A stretch of 13,928 nucleotides of DNA from Lactobacillus delbrueckii (GCA_004556255.1 SFHY01000023.1:1-13928), one strand, 5' to 3'. Shown: positions 1 to 7,475, counted from the stretch's first letter. Numbers and translations: made by a program. The notes: generated by a model not told the origin, from the letters alone.

Positions 1-312
1 AAGGTTTTGAAGCTTGCCAAGGGTTACCGTGGTTCAAAGCACGTTCAATTTAAGGCTGCAAGCACTCAATTGTTCGTTTCATACAAGTACGCATTCCGCG
101 ACCGTAAGAAGCGCAAGAGCGAATTCAGAAGACTGTGGATCGCCCGGATCAACGCAGCTGCTCGTCAAAACGGCTTGTCATACTCAAAGATGATGCACGG
201 CTTGAAGCTGGCTGGTGTTGACATGAACCGTAAGATGTTGGCTGACATCGCCTACAACGACGAAAAGACTTTTGCCGCTTTAGCAGAAACTGCTAAGAAG
301 GCTTTGGCTTAA
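1..312 (+). CDS. rplT: 50S ribosomal protein L20 (5' truncated by window edge)
   Basis: L20 binds 23S rRNA early in 50S assembly, and in Firmicutes it also represses its own infC-rpmI-rplT operon. The frame is open from base 1 (K-V-L-K-L-A-K-G-Y-R-G) and ends at TAA 310-312, giving 103 visible residues. The protein is very basic and carries typical L20 signatures: AKGYRG near the start, a YAFRDRKKRK helix, LWIARINAAAR and GLKLAGVDMNRKMLADIA. L20 is usually about 118 residues, so roughly 15 N-terminal residues lie outside the window. The ATG-free start at base 1 reflects the cut; the ATG-like TTG at base 7 is internal. A hairpin terminator follows 14 nt after the stop, so rplT is the last gene of its operon. 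Confidence 0.97.
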   Translation, partial: KVLKLAKGYRGSKHVQFKAASTQLFVSYKYAFRDRKKRKSEFRRLWIARINAAARQNGLSYSKMMHGLKLAGVDMNRKMLADIAYNDEKTFAALAETAKKALA

Positions 313-326
313 TTCTTTGGAAGAAA

Positions 327-356
327 CGCATCTAGCTTGGCTAGGTGCGCTTTTTC
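327..356 (+). terminator. Rho-independent terminator after rplT
   Basis: A 9-bp stem (327-335 with 341-349, one G-U pair) has a 5-nt loop CTTGG and is followed by C and TTTTT at 351-355. It closes the ribosomal protein operon just ahead of the yqeH promoter. Confidence 0.85.
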
Positions 357-357
357 T

Positions 358-385
358 TTGTTAAATGCCGGCTTTCAGATATAAT
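358..385 (+). promoter_or_regulatory. Sigma-A type promoter of the yqeH operon
   Basis: A perfect -10 TATAAT lies at 380-385, with TTGTTA (4 of 6 to consensus) at 358-363 and a 16-nt spacer. Transcription should begin near 391-393. That leaves a leader of about 29 nt before ATG 421 and would make the upstream ATG at 394 almost leaderless. The -35 overlaps the T-tract of the rplT terminator, so the two operons are packed back to back. Confidence 0.7.
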
Positions 386-420
386 TAAGGAAGATGAAAT
401 TTAAGGAGGAAAACTCAGAC

Positions 421-1530
421 ATGAGTGAAGAAATTCGCTGCATCGGCTGCGGCGCGGCTCTGCAGAGCCAGGACAAGCAGCTGCCAGGCTACCTGCCGGC
501 CAGTGCCCTGGCCAAGGTGGAAAATGGTGAAAGAGAAGAAGTCTACTGCCAGCGCTGCTTCCGCTTGCGCCACTACAACGAGATCATGCCGGTCTCCTTG
601 GACAATGATGACTTTTTAGCACTTCTGAACACCATGGCGGAAAAGAAGGCCTTGATCGTCAACGTGGTGGACCTGTTTGACTTCTCCAACTCGCTGATTT
701 CTTCTTTGAAGCGTTTTGTCGGCAATAATGACTTTATCCTGGTCGGCAACAAGCTGGACCTCTTCCCGAAGAACTCCAAGGAAAGCAAGATCAAGGACTG
801 GATGCGGCAAGAAGCCAACCGGATGGGCCTGTACCCAAAGGACATCTTCCTGATCTCCGCGGCTAAGAAGAAGAACCTGGATACTTTGATCGACTACTTG
901 AATAAGCACAGCCAGGACCAGGACGTCTACTTCGTCGGTACGACTAATGTCGGCAAGTCGACTTTGATTAACGCCATCATCGATGAAATGGGGAACGTCC
1001 AGGACCTGATCACTACTTCCCGCTTCCCGGGGACCACTTTGGACCAGATCGAGATTCCCCTGGACAACGGCCACTTCTTGGTCGACACCCCAGGGATCTT
1101 GACTGACAAGCAGCTGGCCAGCCGGCTAGACCCGAAAGATTTGGACCTGGCTTCCCCAAAGAAGCCGCTTAAGCCGGCTACTTACCAGCTTTTGCCAGGC
1201 AATACCATCTTCTTGGCCGGCCTGGGGAGAATCGACTACCTAAAGGGGCCGTCAACCAGCTTTACCATCTACGCTGCCCGGGGCATGTACATCCACCGGA
1301 CCAAGACGGAAAAGGCAGACGAATTTTACCAAAAGCACGTGGGAGAACTCCTTTCTCCGCCAGGGCCAAACAGCGACCTGCCGCCGCTTAAAGGGCAGGA
1401 GTACTCCATCAAGTACCGCAGCGATGTATTGTTTGCCGGGGTAGGCTTCATCACCGTGCCGGAAGGCTGCGTGATCAAGGCCTACACGCCGGGCGGAATC
1501 GGCTTGGGAACCAGAAGAGCTTTGATTTAG
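421..1530 (+). CDS. yqeH: YqeH, circularly permuted GTPase for 30S ribosome assembly
   Basis: YqeH is a GTPase needed for 30S subunit maturation (16S rRNA processing) in Firmicutes. The 369-residue product, close to the usual ~366, opens with a treble-clef zinc site (C7, C10, C43, C46). The GTPase motifs follow in permuted order G4-G5-G1-G3: NKLD at 110-113, SAAK at 146-149, P-loop GTTNVGKST at 173-181, DTPG at 222-225. The permutation identifies the family. A C-terminal RNA/protein-binding region follows. I chose ATG 421 because AAGGAGGA at 403-410 lies 10 nt upstream; the in-frame ATG at 394 sits at the predicted transcription start. It is first in an operon with nadD, which starts 10 nt after the stop. 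No separate yhbY gene lies between them, unlike in many relatives. Confidence 0.96.
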   Translation: MSEEIRCIGCGAALQSQDKQLPGYLPASALAKVENGEREEVYCQRCFRLRHYNEIMPVSLDNDDFLALLNTMAEKKALIVNVVDLFDFSNSLISSLKRFVGNNDFILVGNKLDLFPKNSKESKIKDWMRQEANRMGLYPKDIFLISAAKKKNLDTLIDYLNKHSQDQDVYFVGTTNVGKSTLINAIIDEMGNVQDLITTSRFPGTTLDQIEIPLDNGHFLVDTPGILTDKQLASRLDPKDLDLASPKKPLKPATYQLLPGNTIFLAGLGRIDYLKGPSTSFTIYAARGMYIHRTKTEKADEFYQKHVGELLSPPGPNSDLPPLKGQEYSIKYRSDVLFAGVGFITVPEGCVIKAYTPGGIGLGTRRALI

Positions 1531-1540
1531 AGGTTGTAAC

Positions 1541-2179
1541 ATGGATTCATTGGTAGATTTCAGTAAAGAAACGCAAGTAAAAGTGCAGACGGCTGAGAGC
1601 CAGCGGAAAGGCAAGCAGATCGGCATCATGGGCGGCACCTTCAACCCGGTGCACATGGCCCATTTGGTCGCCGCTGAGCAGGCCATGACCAAGCTGCACC
1701 TGGATGAAGTCTGGTTCATCCCGGACAATATTCCCCCGCATAAGGACGCTCCCTTAAACGTGTCTGCCCGCGACCGGGCCACCATGCTGGATTTGGCTAC
1801 CCGGGACAACCCCCGTTTCAGGGTCAAGCTGCTGGAACTCTTCAGAGGCGGCGTTTCTTACACGATTGATACCATGCGCTACTTAACCAAGAAGGCGCCG
1901 GAAAACACCTACTACTTGATCATGGGCAGCGACCAGGTCAACAGCTTCCACAAGTGGAAGAATGCTGAGGAACTGGCCAAATTAGCTACCTTGGTCGGTA
2001 TCCGCCGGCCGGGCTACCCGCAAGATCCCCAGTATTCCATGATCTGGGTTGACGCTCCGGATATCCGCCTTAGCTCAACCGCTATCCGCCGGGCTGTTTC
2101 AACTGGGACCTCAATCCGCTATCTGGTCCCGGACAAGGTCCGCGAATATATTGAAGAAAAGGGGCTTTACCGTGACTGA
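1541..2179 (+). CDS. nadD: Nicotinate-mononucleotide adenylyltransferase
   Basis: NadD transfers AMP from ATP to nicotinate mononucleotide, giving deamido-NAD in the cytosolic NAD pathway. The nucleotidyltransferase fold shows in GGTFNPVHMAH at residues 31-41 (the HxxH ATP-binding motif, H38 and H41) and SSTAIR at 178-183, which binds the ATP phosphates. Length is 212 residues. About 26 residues precede the first beta strand; such polar leaders occur in lactobacillal NadD, and the ATG at 1541 has a modest AGAGG at 1529-1533, 7 nt away. No in-frame start closer to the domain has a better ribosome site. The 3' end overlaps yqeK by 8 nt, implying translational coupling. NadD beside the HD hydrolase YqeK is a long-conserved Firmicutes pair. 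Confidence 0.96.
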   Translation: MDSLVDFSKETQVKVQTAESQRKGKQIGIMGGTFNPVHMAHLVAAEQAMTKLHLDEVWFIPDNIPPHKDAPLNVSARDRATMLDLATRDNPRFRVKLLELFRGGVSYTIDTMRYLTKKAPENTYYLIMGSDQVNSFHKWKNAEELAKLATLVGIRRPGYPQDPQYSMIWVDAPDIRLSSTAIRRAVSTGTSIRYLVPDKVREYIEEKGLYRD

Positions 2180-2765
2180 TCCAGTTTTTAAGGAAACATA
2201 TTCCCCCTTGTCCAGCAGTGAATTGGTGGCCAAGGAAAAGAGCATGATGGATGAAAAGCGCTTTGCCCACTGCGTCCGCGTCAGTGAAACTGCACGGACC
2301 CTGGCCAAATTGAACGGCTATGATGAAGACAAGGCGGCTTTGGCCGGTTTTGTCCACGACTATGCCAAGCAGATTCCAGTTGAAGAATACATCAAGGTCA
2401 TCAAGGAAGAAGGCTTTGATCCGGACCTTTTGAACTGGAACCGGGCTATCTGGCACGGGATCGTGGGCAGCTGGTTCATCAAGCGGGACCTCGGCGTCAC
2501 TGACCAGGAAATTTTAACCGCTGTCTACCGGCACACCACCGGGGATGTGGAAATGACCACCCTGGACCAGATCGTCTTCGTGGCTGACTATATCGAGCCT
2601 GGCCGGACCTTTGCCGGCGTTGAAGAGGCCAGAAAGACCAGCTACGCGGATTTGGCTTCCGGGGTTGGCTATGAACTCGCCCATACTCTGGCCTTTTTGG
2701 CTGAAAAAAGAAGCAAGATCTACCCAAGGACTCTGGCTGCTTACAATGTCTGGGCAGCTGAGTAA
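2172..2765 (+). CDS. yqeK: YqeK, HD-domain diadenosine tetraphosphate hydrolase
   Basis: YqeK-family proteins are metal-dependent HD-domain enzymes; characterised members split Ap4A symmetrically into two ADP. Metal and catalytic ligands are visible: H33 in the first helix, H62-D63 (the HD pair, in GFVHDYAK), later histidines in IWHGIVG and YRHTTG, and an aspartate in VFVADYIEPGR. I chose GTG 2172 because AAGGGG at 2159-2164 lies 7 nt upstream and the product is then 197 residues, a normal family length. The same frame stays open upstream only because it runs inside nadD. The gene overlaps nadD by 8 nt, so it is probably translated by coupling, and it ends with tandem TAATAA stops. A role in clearing dinucleotides made under stress is inferred from the family. 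Confidence 0.93.
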   Translation: MTDPVFKETYSPLSSSELVAKEKSMMDEKRFAHCVRVSETARTLAKLNGYDEDKAALAGFVHDYAKQIPVEEYIKVIKEEGFDPDLLNWNRAIWHGIVGSWFIKRDLGVTDQEILTAVYRHTTGDVEMTTLDQIVFVADYIEPGRTFAGVEEARKTSYADLASGVGYELAHTLAFLAEKRSKIYPRTLAAYNVWAAE

Positions 2766-2807
2766 TAACAGATAAATTAAAAATTAACGAAACATTAGGA
2801 GAAAAAT

Positions 2808-3155
2808 TTGAAGAGCGAAGAATTACTTGACTTAGTTTTAAACGCAATCAGCGAACGGCACGGGGAAGACACCGAAGCCTACGACATGCGCGGCATCAGC
2901 ATCCTGGCTGACTACTTCGTGGCCACTAGCGCCACTTCCAGCCGCCAGCTGCACGCCATTGCCAACAGCATCATCGAAGCCTGCCACGAAGCTAGTTTCT
3001 ATGACTACCGGGTTGAAGGCAACCATGACTCAGAATGGCTCCTGGTTGACCTGGGCGACGTTGTTGTCAACATCTTCTCAGAAGATGCCCGGGCCTTCTA
3101 CAACCTGGAAAAGCTCTGGGCTGACGGCAAACGCGTGGAAATCGAGGAAGACTAG
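2808..3155 (+). CDS. rsfS: Ribosomal silencing factor RsfS (Iojap family)
   Basis: RsfS binds protein L14 on the 50S subunit, blocks joining with 30S, and so lowers translation during starvation. The 115-residue protein matches the family across its length: a short N-terminal helix, then DMRGISILADYFVATSATSSRQ, the VEGNHDSEWLLVDLGDVVVNIF core, and ARAFYNLEKLWADG near the end. The start is TTG 2808, preceded by AGGAG at 2797-2801 with 6-nt spacing; no in-frame ATG lies nearby. The 42-nt AT-rich gap after yqeK is the largest inside the operon and shows no clear promoter or hairpin. tmcAL begins 3 nt after the stop. Many relatives carry a methyltransferase gene (yqeM) at that position; it is absent here. 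Confidence 0.95.
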   Translation: MKSEELLDLVLNAISERHGEDTEAYDMRGISILADYFVATSATSSRQLHAIANSIIEACHEASFYDYRVEGNHDSEWLLVDLGDVVVNIFSEDARAFYNLEKLWADGKRVEIEED

Positions 3156-3158
3156 GCA

Positions 3159-4313
3159 ATGAGCGTTGTCGGGATTGTAGCTGAATATAACCCTTTCCAC
3201 AGCGGCCATGAATTCTTGATGAACCAGGCCCGCTTGATCGCTGGTGATGACCCCATTATCGCGGTCATGTCCGGCAATTACGTGCAAAGAGGGGAAATGG
3301 CCATCCTGGACAAGTCGTCCAGGGCCCGCAGCGCCATTGAGGCTGGGGCTGACCTGGTCTTTGAGCTGCCTTTTTCCTATGCTGTCCAAGCTGCCGACAT
3401 GTTCGCCACCGGCGGGGTCGACCTTTTGACCCGGCTGGGGGCCAAGAACCTGGTCTTTGGGGTTGAAGACGCCAACTTGAATTTTGAATATTTCGGTGAC
3501 CGGATCTCCAAGATCCCCCGGCAAAGGCAGGAATTCGCCGACTACAGCCAGACTTATTCTACCCAGTACAACCAGATGGTGGCCCGGGAAGTCGGCCATG
3601 AAGTCAGTGAGCCCAACGCGATTTTGGGCCTGGCTTATGCCGTGGCTAATGCCAATCTGGGCTCGCCTTTAAAGCTGAGCCCGGTCAACCGGGTAGGGGC
3701 CGGCCATGATGACATCCTGCAAAGAGAAGCAGCTGTCCAAAGCGCCAGTGCCATCCGCAACCTCCTTTTAAACGGAGCCGAGTGCTCAGAACTGGAGCAG
3801 TGGCTGCCAAAAGGGGAAATTGCCGCTTTTGACCAGGAAAAGGTCCTGCCCAACTGGGAACTGCTCTTCCCATTTCTGAAATACCGGCTGGAATCAGCTT
3901 CAATCAAGGAATTGCAGCAGATTTACCAGATGAGTGAGGGCCTGGAATACAAGTTCAAGGCGGAAATCCACCTGGCTGAAAACTTCGCTGACTTCCTCCG
4001 CCGGGTCAAGTCCAAGCGCTACACCTATTCAAGGTTGAGAAGACTGAGTCTTTATACTCTTTTGAACGTGACTGAGGCCGATGTCTTAAGCAGCTATGAC
4101 CATGTTTCCACCATGCTTCTGGCTTACAGCAAGCGGGGCCGGAAATATTTGAAGCAGCAGCGGAAAGACTTTGCGGTTGACATCGTTTCTAAGGTGGACC
4201 GCAAGAATGCCCAAGAAGGGACCCTGGGCCTGCAGGTCAGGGTTGACCGCTTATTTGAACAGATTGTTGGCGCTGACCAGAACTTTGGCCGGCGGCCACT
4301 AGAGGTAAATTAA
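3159..4313 (+). CDS. tmcAL: tRNA(Met) cytidine acetate ligase (YlbM/TmcAL)
   Basis: TmcAL makes N4-acetylcytidine at the wobble base (C34) of elongator tRNA-Met from acetate and ATP, via acetyl-adenylate. The 384-residue protein starts with a nucleotidyltransferase-like fold. The HxGH motif HSGH is at 14-17 (in AEYNPFHSGH), SGNYVQRGE at 38-46, the segment NRVGAGHDD at 177-185, and SASAIR at 195-200 resembles the phosphate-binding motif of this superfamily. The C-terminal half has the family's basic tRNA-binding segment (KRYTYSRLRRL). The ATG lies 3 nt past the rsfS stop; the best ribosome site, GAGG at 3144-3147, is inside rsfS. The end overlaps yceD by one base in TAATG. It was formerly annotated as a nucleotidyltransferase of unknown role. 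Confidence 0.94.
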   Translation: MSVVGIVAEYNPFHSGHEFLMNQARLIAGDDPIIAVMSGNYVQRGEMAILDKSSRARSAIEAGADLVFELPFSYAVQAADMFATGGVDLLTRLGAKNLVFGVEDANLNFEYFGDRISKIPRQRQEFADYSQTYSTQYNQMVAREVGHEVSEPNAILGLAYAVANANLGSPLKLSPVNRVGAGHDDILQREAAVQSASAIRNLLLNGAECSELEQWLPKGEIAAFDQEKVLPNWELLFPFLKYRLESASIKELQQIYQMSEGLEYKFKAEIHLAENFADFLRRVKSKRYTYSRLRRLSLYTLLNVTEADVLSSYDHVSTMLLAYSKRGRKYLKQQRKDFAVDIVSKVDRKNAQEGTLGLQVRVDRLFEQIVGADQNFGRRPLEVN

Positions 4314-4891
4314 TGCTAGAACTTTCATTTTTCCAAATCAAGAACAGCCGGGAGCCATTGACCCAGATCTCAGCCGATTTGACTTTTGCCGACGGCTTTT
4401 ACCAGCGGGCCAAGGACCTGGTCTACGAGGTGAAAAGCGCCCATGTGGAAGGGCAGCTCTTTTATGACGAACCTTTCGTGACTGGCAATTTCCAAGTGGA
4501 AGCCGACCTCCTGGTCCCGTCCTCCCGCAGTCTGGAAGCAGTGCCATTAAAGCAGAAATTCAGCTTCGTGGAAAATTATTCCGACCATGAACCGACCCAG
4601 GAAGAAAAAGAACTGGGCTTGATGATCATTCCGCTGGATGATGACCGCATTGACGTGCAGACGGCCGTGGAAGACAACATGCTCTTGAATATTCCAAGCA
4701 CGGTTTTGACCAAGGAAGAAGCTGAAGAAGACCTGTACCCAGAAGGGCAGGGCTGGGAAGTCATGTCTGAACAGGACTTTGCCGGCCAGAAGAAGGACCA
4801 GGTCAACCCGGCCTTCGCCCAGCTGCAGGGCCTTTTGGACAAGATGCAGGCTGAAGAAGACAAGAATAAAGCCGAAGACGAAGAAAAATAA
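4313..4891 (+). CDS. yceD: YceD family protein (DUF177, YlbN)
   Basis: DUF177 proteins are small conserved bacterial proteins linked, by genetics and gene neighbourhood, to 23S rRNA processing and 50S assembly; the molecular function is not firmly known. The 192-residue product has the typical features: a beta-rich N-terminal part with a VEGQLFYDEPFVTGNF strand pair, a central acidic segment with IDVQTAVEDNMLLNIPS, and the late NPAFAQLQGLL helix. The last ~20 residues are almost entirely charged. It contains no cysteine, whereas many homologues have a conserved cysteine pair. It starts within the tmcAL stop (TAATG), so translation is coupled. In most bacteria rpmF (L32) follows directly; here the operon ends at a terminator instead. 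Confidence 0.9.
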   Translation: MLELSFFQIKNSREPLTQISADLTFADGFYQRAKDLVYEVKSAHVEGQLFYDEPFVTGNFQVEADLLVPSSRSLEAVPLKQKFSFVENYSDHEPTQEEKELGLMIIPLDDDRIDVQTAVEDNMLLNIPSTVLTKEEAEEDLYPEGQGWEVMSEQDFAGQKKDQVNPAFAQLQGLLDKMQAEEDKNKAEDEEK

Positions 4892-4905
4892 AAACAATCT
4901 TCAGT

Positions 4906-4956
4906 AAGCAAGTCTTTTTCCAGAGAAAATTAATCTGGCAGGAGGCTTGTTTTTTC
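4906..4956 (+). terminator. Rho-independent terminator of the yqeH operon
   Basis: A long stem, 4909-4924 with 4934-4949 (16 positions, three G-U pairs and one mismatch), has loop GAAAATTAA and is followed by TTTTTTT from 4950. It begins within 20 nt of the yceD stop and separates the operon from the two-component genes. Confidence 0.85.
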
Positions 4957-4964
4957 TATGGGGC

Positions 4965-5066
4965 TTGTTAAAAAGCTAATTTTGGGCTATCCTAGAATTA
5001 TTAAAATATACTTTAAGATTATACTTGGATTCAGCAGACCCAATTAAATCAATAGGATATGAGGGG
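4965..5066 (+). promoter_or_regulatory. Upstream region of the two-component operon, with TATACTT repeats
   Basis: This AT-rich leader holds several possible promoter elements and no single convincing pair. Candidate pairs are TTGTTA 4965-4970 with TATCCT 4988-4993 (17-nt spacer), and TTGGGC 4982-4987 with TATACT 5007-5012 (19 nt). The heptamer TATACTT occurs at 5007-5013 and 5020-5026, 13 nt apart. ATTAAA, which resembles the CovR-type box ATTARA, occurs at 5000-5005 and 5043-5048. Ribosome site GAGGGG is at 5061-5066. Confidence 0.4.
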
Positions 5067-5074
5067 ATAAAAGC

Positions 5075-5788
5075 ATGCCGAAAATTTTAATTGTTGAAGA
5101 CGAAAAGAACCTGGCTCGTTTCGTCGAACTCGAACTCCAGCACGAAGGCTATGAGACTGTAGTGGAAAACAACGGCCGCAAGGCTTTGGACCGCGCTTTG
5201 AGCGAAGACTTCGACGCGATCTTACTCGACTTGATGCTGCCAGACTTGAACGGTTTGGAAATTGCCCGCCGTGTACGGCAGAGCAAGACCACGCCAATTA
5301 TCATGATGACGGCCCGCGACTCCGTGATTGACCGGGTATCAGGCCTGGACCACGGGGCTGACGACTATATCGTCAAGCCATTTGCCATTGAAGAACTCCT
5401 GGCCCGCCTGCGCGCTGTCTTGCGCCGAGTCAAGATCGAAAAGGATGCTTCAAAGGACAAGCTGCCGCGGCAAAAGGTAGTCAAGTTCAAGGATCTGACC
5501 ATCGAAACCGCCAACCGGATCGTTCACCGGGGCGACGGCAAGACTGTTGACTTGACCAAGCGGGAATACAACTTGCTCATGACCTTGATCGAAAACAAGA
5601 ACAATGTCGTTGGCAGAGACCAGCTTTTGAACAAGATCTGGGGGCCGGAATCAAACATCGAAACCAATGTTGTCGAAGTATACGTCCGTTACCTCCGCAA
5701 CAAGATCGACATCCCTGGCCAGCCATCTTACATCAAGACGGTGCGCGGAACCGGCTACATGGTAAGAGACGAGGACGACAATGCCTAA
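5075..5788 (+). CDS. OmpR/PhoB-family response regulator (ArlR/LisR/CovR type)
   Basis: This is a DNA-binding response regulator, phosphorylated by the adjacent kinase. Residues 1-120 form the receiver: acidic pair E8-D9, phospho-acceptor D52 (in ILLDLMLPD), T79 and K101 (in VKPF) are all present. Residues ~135-235 form a winged-helix output domain with LTKREYNLLMTLIENKNNVV, VEVYVRYLRNKID and the closing IKTVRGTGYM wing. Length is 237. ATG 5075 has GAGGGG 8 nt upstream. The 3' end overlaps the kinase by 8 nt. The sequence most resembles regulators of the ArlR, LisR and CovR group, which in Gram-positive bacteria govern envelope, acid and virulence-type responses; lactobacillal LisRK-like pairs are linked to acid and proteolysis control. 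I cannot assign a specific orthologue. Confidence 0.93.
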   Translation: MPKILIVEDEKNLARFVELELQHEGYETVVENNGRKALDRALSEDFDAILLDLMLPDLNGLEIARRVRQSKTTPIIMMTARDSVIDRVSGLDHGADDYIVKPFAIEELLARLRAVLRRVKIEKDASKDKLPRQKVVKFKDLTIETANRIVHRGDGKTVDLTKREYNLLMTLIENKNNVVGRDQLLNKIWGPESNIETNVVEVYVRYLRNKIDIPGQPSYIKTVRGTGYMVRDEDDNA

Positions 5789-7373
5789 GCAAAACGCCGC
5801 CAGCGGCAAGAAGGAGACCAGGCACGTTTCACTGATCGTGAGATGGGTCAGCATCGTCGCCATGACGATCATGGTCTCCTTTCTTGTTTTCTCAGCTGTC
5901 GTCTACAATACGGTCAAACAGGAAGCCTTAAGCCAGCAGAAAGACACTTCCAATGAAGTCGTCAACGTCCTCCGCAAGCGCCTGGTCGGCATCGATGATG
6001 AGCTGGAAATCACTAACGTGGTCCAGCAATTATCGCCAAACACCAGACGGATCTTGAATGGCGGGCCGGCTCTGTCAGAAAACAACAATGACAACAGCAG
6101 CGTTTTTGGCGACACAGTCTTAAGTACCGTGACCAACCCTGACGTGACCGTGGCGATCTACAACCTCCGCAATGAGATCGTCTTCCATAACGGCGACAGC
6201 GCCCCCAAACTGGTCAAGTTCACCAGTGAAAGCAAGAGCGTAGTCAAGGAAAACAGCAAAGGCCAAAGCGCCCTCTATGTCTACCGGAAGGTCAGAAACC
6301 GGACAACTCACAAATTGACCGGCTACATTGTCGTCAAGAACCAGATGACCGGCTACAACCGCTTGATTTCCCGGACTTTGAAGGCCATGCTCTGGCTCTC
6401 AATTCTGGGGGTCAGCCTGGCGATTGTAATTTCCTACCTGGTTGTCCGCAGTGTCGTCAGACCAATCAACAAGATGTCCAAGGTGGCTAGGGAAGTTAAC
6501 GCCGACCCGAACAGCACGGCCAGAATTCCCGAGCTGCACAGAAACGACGAACTGGAAGAGTTGGCCCTGTCTTTCAACATGATGCTGGACCGGATGCAAA
6601 AATACATCGAGCAGCAGAAGCAGTTTGTCTCTGACGTCTCCCACGAATTGAGGACGCCTGTAGCGGTCATTGAGGGCCATCTGAGCATGCTTAAGCGCTG
6701 GGGCAAGGATGACCCGCAGGTCCTGGAAGAATCCATTGACGCCTCGATTTCAGAGGCTGAGCGGATGAAGCACTTGATCCAGGAAATGCTGGACTTGACC
6801 CGGGCTGAGCAGATCAGTGTCCACTACCCGAACGCCATCGCTGAGCCGATGGAAGTTTTGACCCGGGTAGTCGGGGACATGGGCATGGTTCACCCGGACT
6901 TCAAGATCTCTCTGGAAGTTGAGGACCTGGATCCGGATACCAAGATTCAGATCTACCAGGGCCACCTGGAACAGATTTTGATCATCTTGATCGACAACGG
7001 GATCAAGTACTCAACCGACCGCAAGGAAATCGCCGTGGCTGCCGGCCAGTCCGGCCAGGAAATGCAGATCGTGGTCCAAGACTACGGGGAAGGGATTTCT
7101 GACGAGGACAAGAAGAAGATCTTCAACCGTTTCTACCGGGTCGACAAGGCCAGAACCCGGGAAAAGGGCGGCAACGGCCTGGGTCTGTCAATTGCCCAGA
7201 AGCTGGTGGAATCTTACCACGGGACCATTGACGTTGAATCAGTCTTAGGCCAGGGGAGCCAGTTCAGAATCACCTTCCCGGTCTTGACTGATGAAGAAGT
7301 CAAAGAATTGGAAAGCCGGGAAGAGCAAAAGCAAGCTGGAACTGAAAGTCCTAAGCAAGATCCGACAATTTAA
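5781..7373 (+). CDS. Membrane sensor histidine kinase, partner of the upstream regulator
   Basis: This 530-residue HPK senses a signal at the membrane and phosphorylates the regulator encoded just upstream. It has a cytosolic N-terminus, TM1 at about 18-42, an extracellular domain at about 43-198 (with an Asn/Ser-rich patch near 99-108), TM2 at about 199-222, and HAMP at about 223-276. The HisKA box SDVSHELRTP follows, with H288. The ATPase domain shows the N box around N406 (IILIDNGIKYS), the DYGEG box at 434-438, the F box FNRFYRVDKARTR and the GGNGLGLS box at 463-470. All catalytic boxes are intact. The last ~25 residues are a charged Glu/Lys/Gln tail. ATG 5781 has GAGG 6 nt upstream, inside the regulator gene. 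The architecture fits the ArlS/LisK group; the signal is unknown. Confidence 0.93.
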   Translation: MPKQNAASGKKETRHVSLIVRWVSIVAMTIMVSFLVFSAVVYNTVKQEALSQQKDTSNEVVNVLRKRLVGIDDELEITNVVQQLSPNTRRILNGGPALSENNNDNSSVFGDTVLSTVTNPDVTVAIYNLRNEIVFHNGDSAPKLVKFTSESKSVVKENSKGQSALYVYRKVRNRTTHKLTGYIVVKNQMTGYNRLISRTLKAMLWLSILGVSLAIVISYLVVRSVVRPINKMSKVAREVNADPNSTARIPELHRNDELEELALSFNMMLDRMQKYIEQQKQFVSDVSHELRTPVAVIEGHLSMLKRWGKDDPQVLEESIDASISEAERMKHLIQEMLDLTRAEQISVHYPNAIAEPMEVLTRVVGDMGMVHPDFKISLEVEDLDPDTKIQIYQGHLEQILIILIDNGIKYSTDRKEIAVAAGQSGQEMQIVVQDYGEGISDEDKKKIFNRFYRVDKARTREKGGNGLGLSIAQKLVESYHGTIDVESVLGQGSQFRITFPVLTDEEVKELESREEQKQAGTESPKQDPTI

Positions 7374-7386
7374 CAGAATTTAGAGC

Positions 7387-7424
7387 AAAGTAAAAGCCGC
7401 TTTTCAGCGGCTTTTACTTTTTCT
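7387..7424 (+). terminator. Bidirectional terminator between converging operons
   Basis: A perfect 15-bp stem (7387-7401 with 7406-7420) has loop TTTC. On the plus strand it is followed by TTCTTTT. The stem ends in A-rich and T-rich arms, so the minus-strand transcript also gives a GC stem followed by U residues. It serves the kinase operon from the left and acyP-yidC from the right. Confidence 0.85.
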
Positions 7425-7475
7425 TTTGTTTATTATCTTCTTTGCTGTTATCTTCTTTGTTTTTTCTTTGGAAGC

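Noticed and set aside
394..420. Nine-codon upstream extension of YqeH from ATG 394
   Set aside because: The ATG coincides with the predicted transcription start, has no proper ribosome site, and would place the strong AAGGAGGA inside the coding region.
2049..2171. Longer YqeK start within nadD
   Set aside because: It is open only by chance in the overlapping frame. GTG 2172 has a ribosome site and gives normal family length.
7425..7475. T-rich repeats (TTATCTTCTTTG-like) downstream of the kinase terminator
   Set aside because: Two near-copies of TTATCTTCTTTG occur, but in a low-complexity T-rich stretch between converging genes; no structure or function beyond U-rich 3' sequence is apparent.
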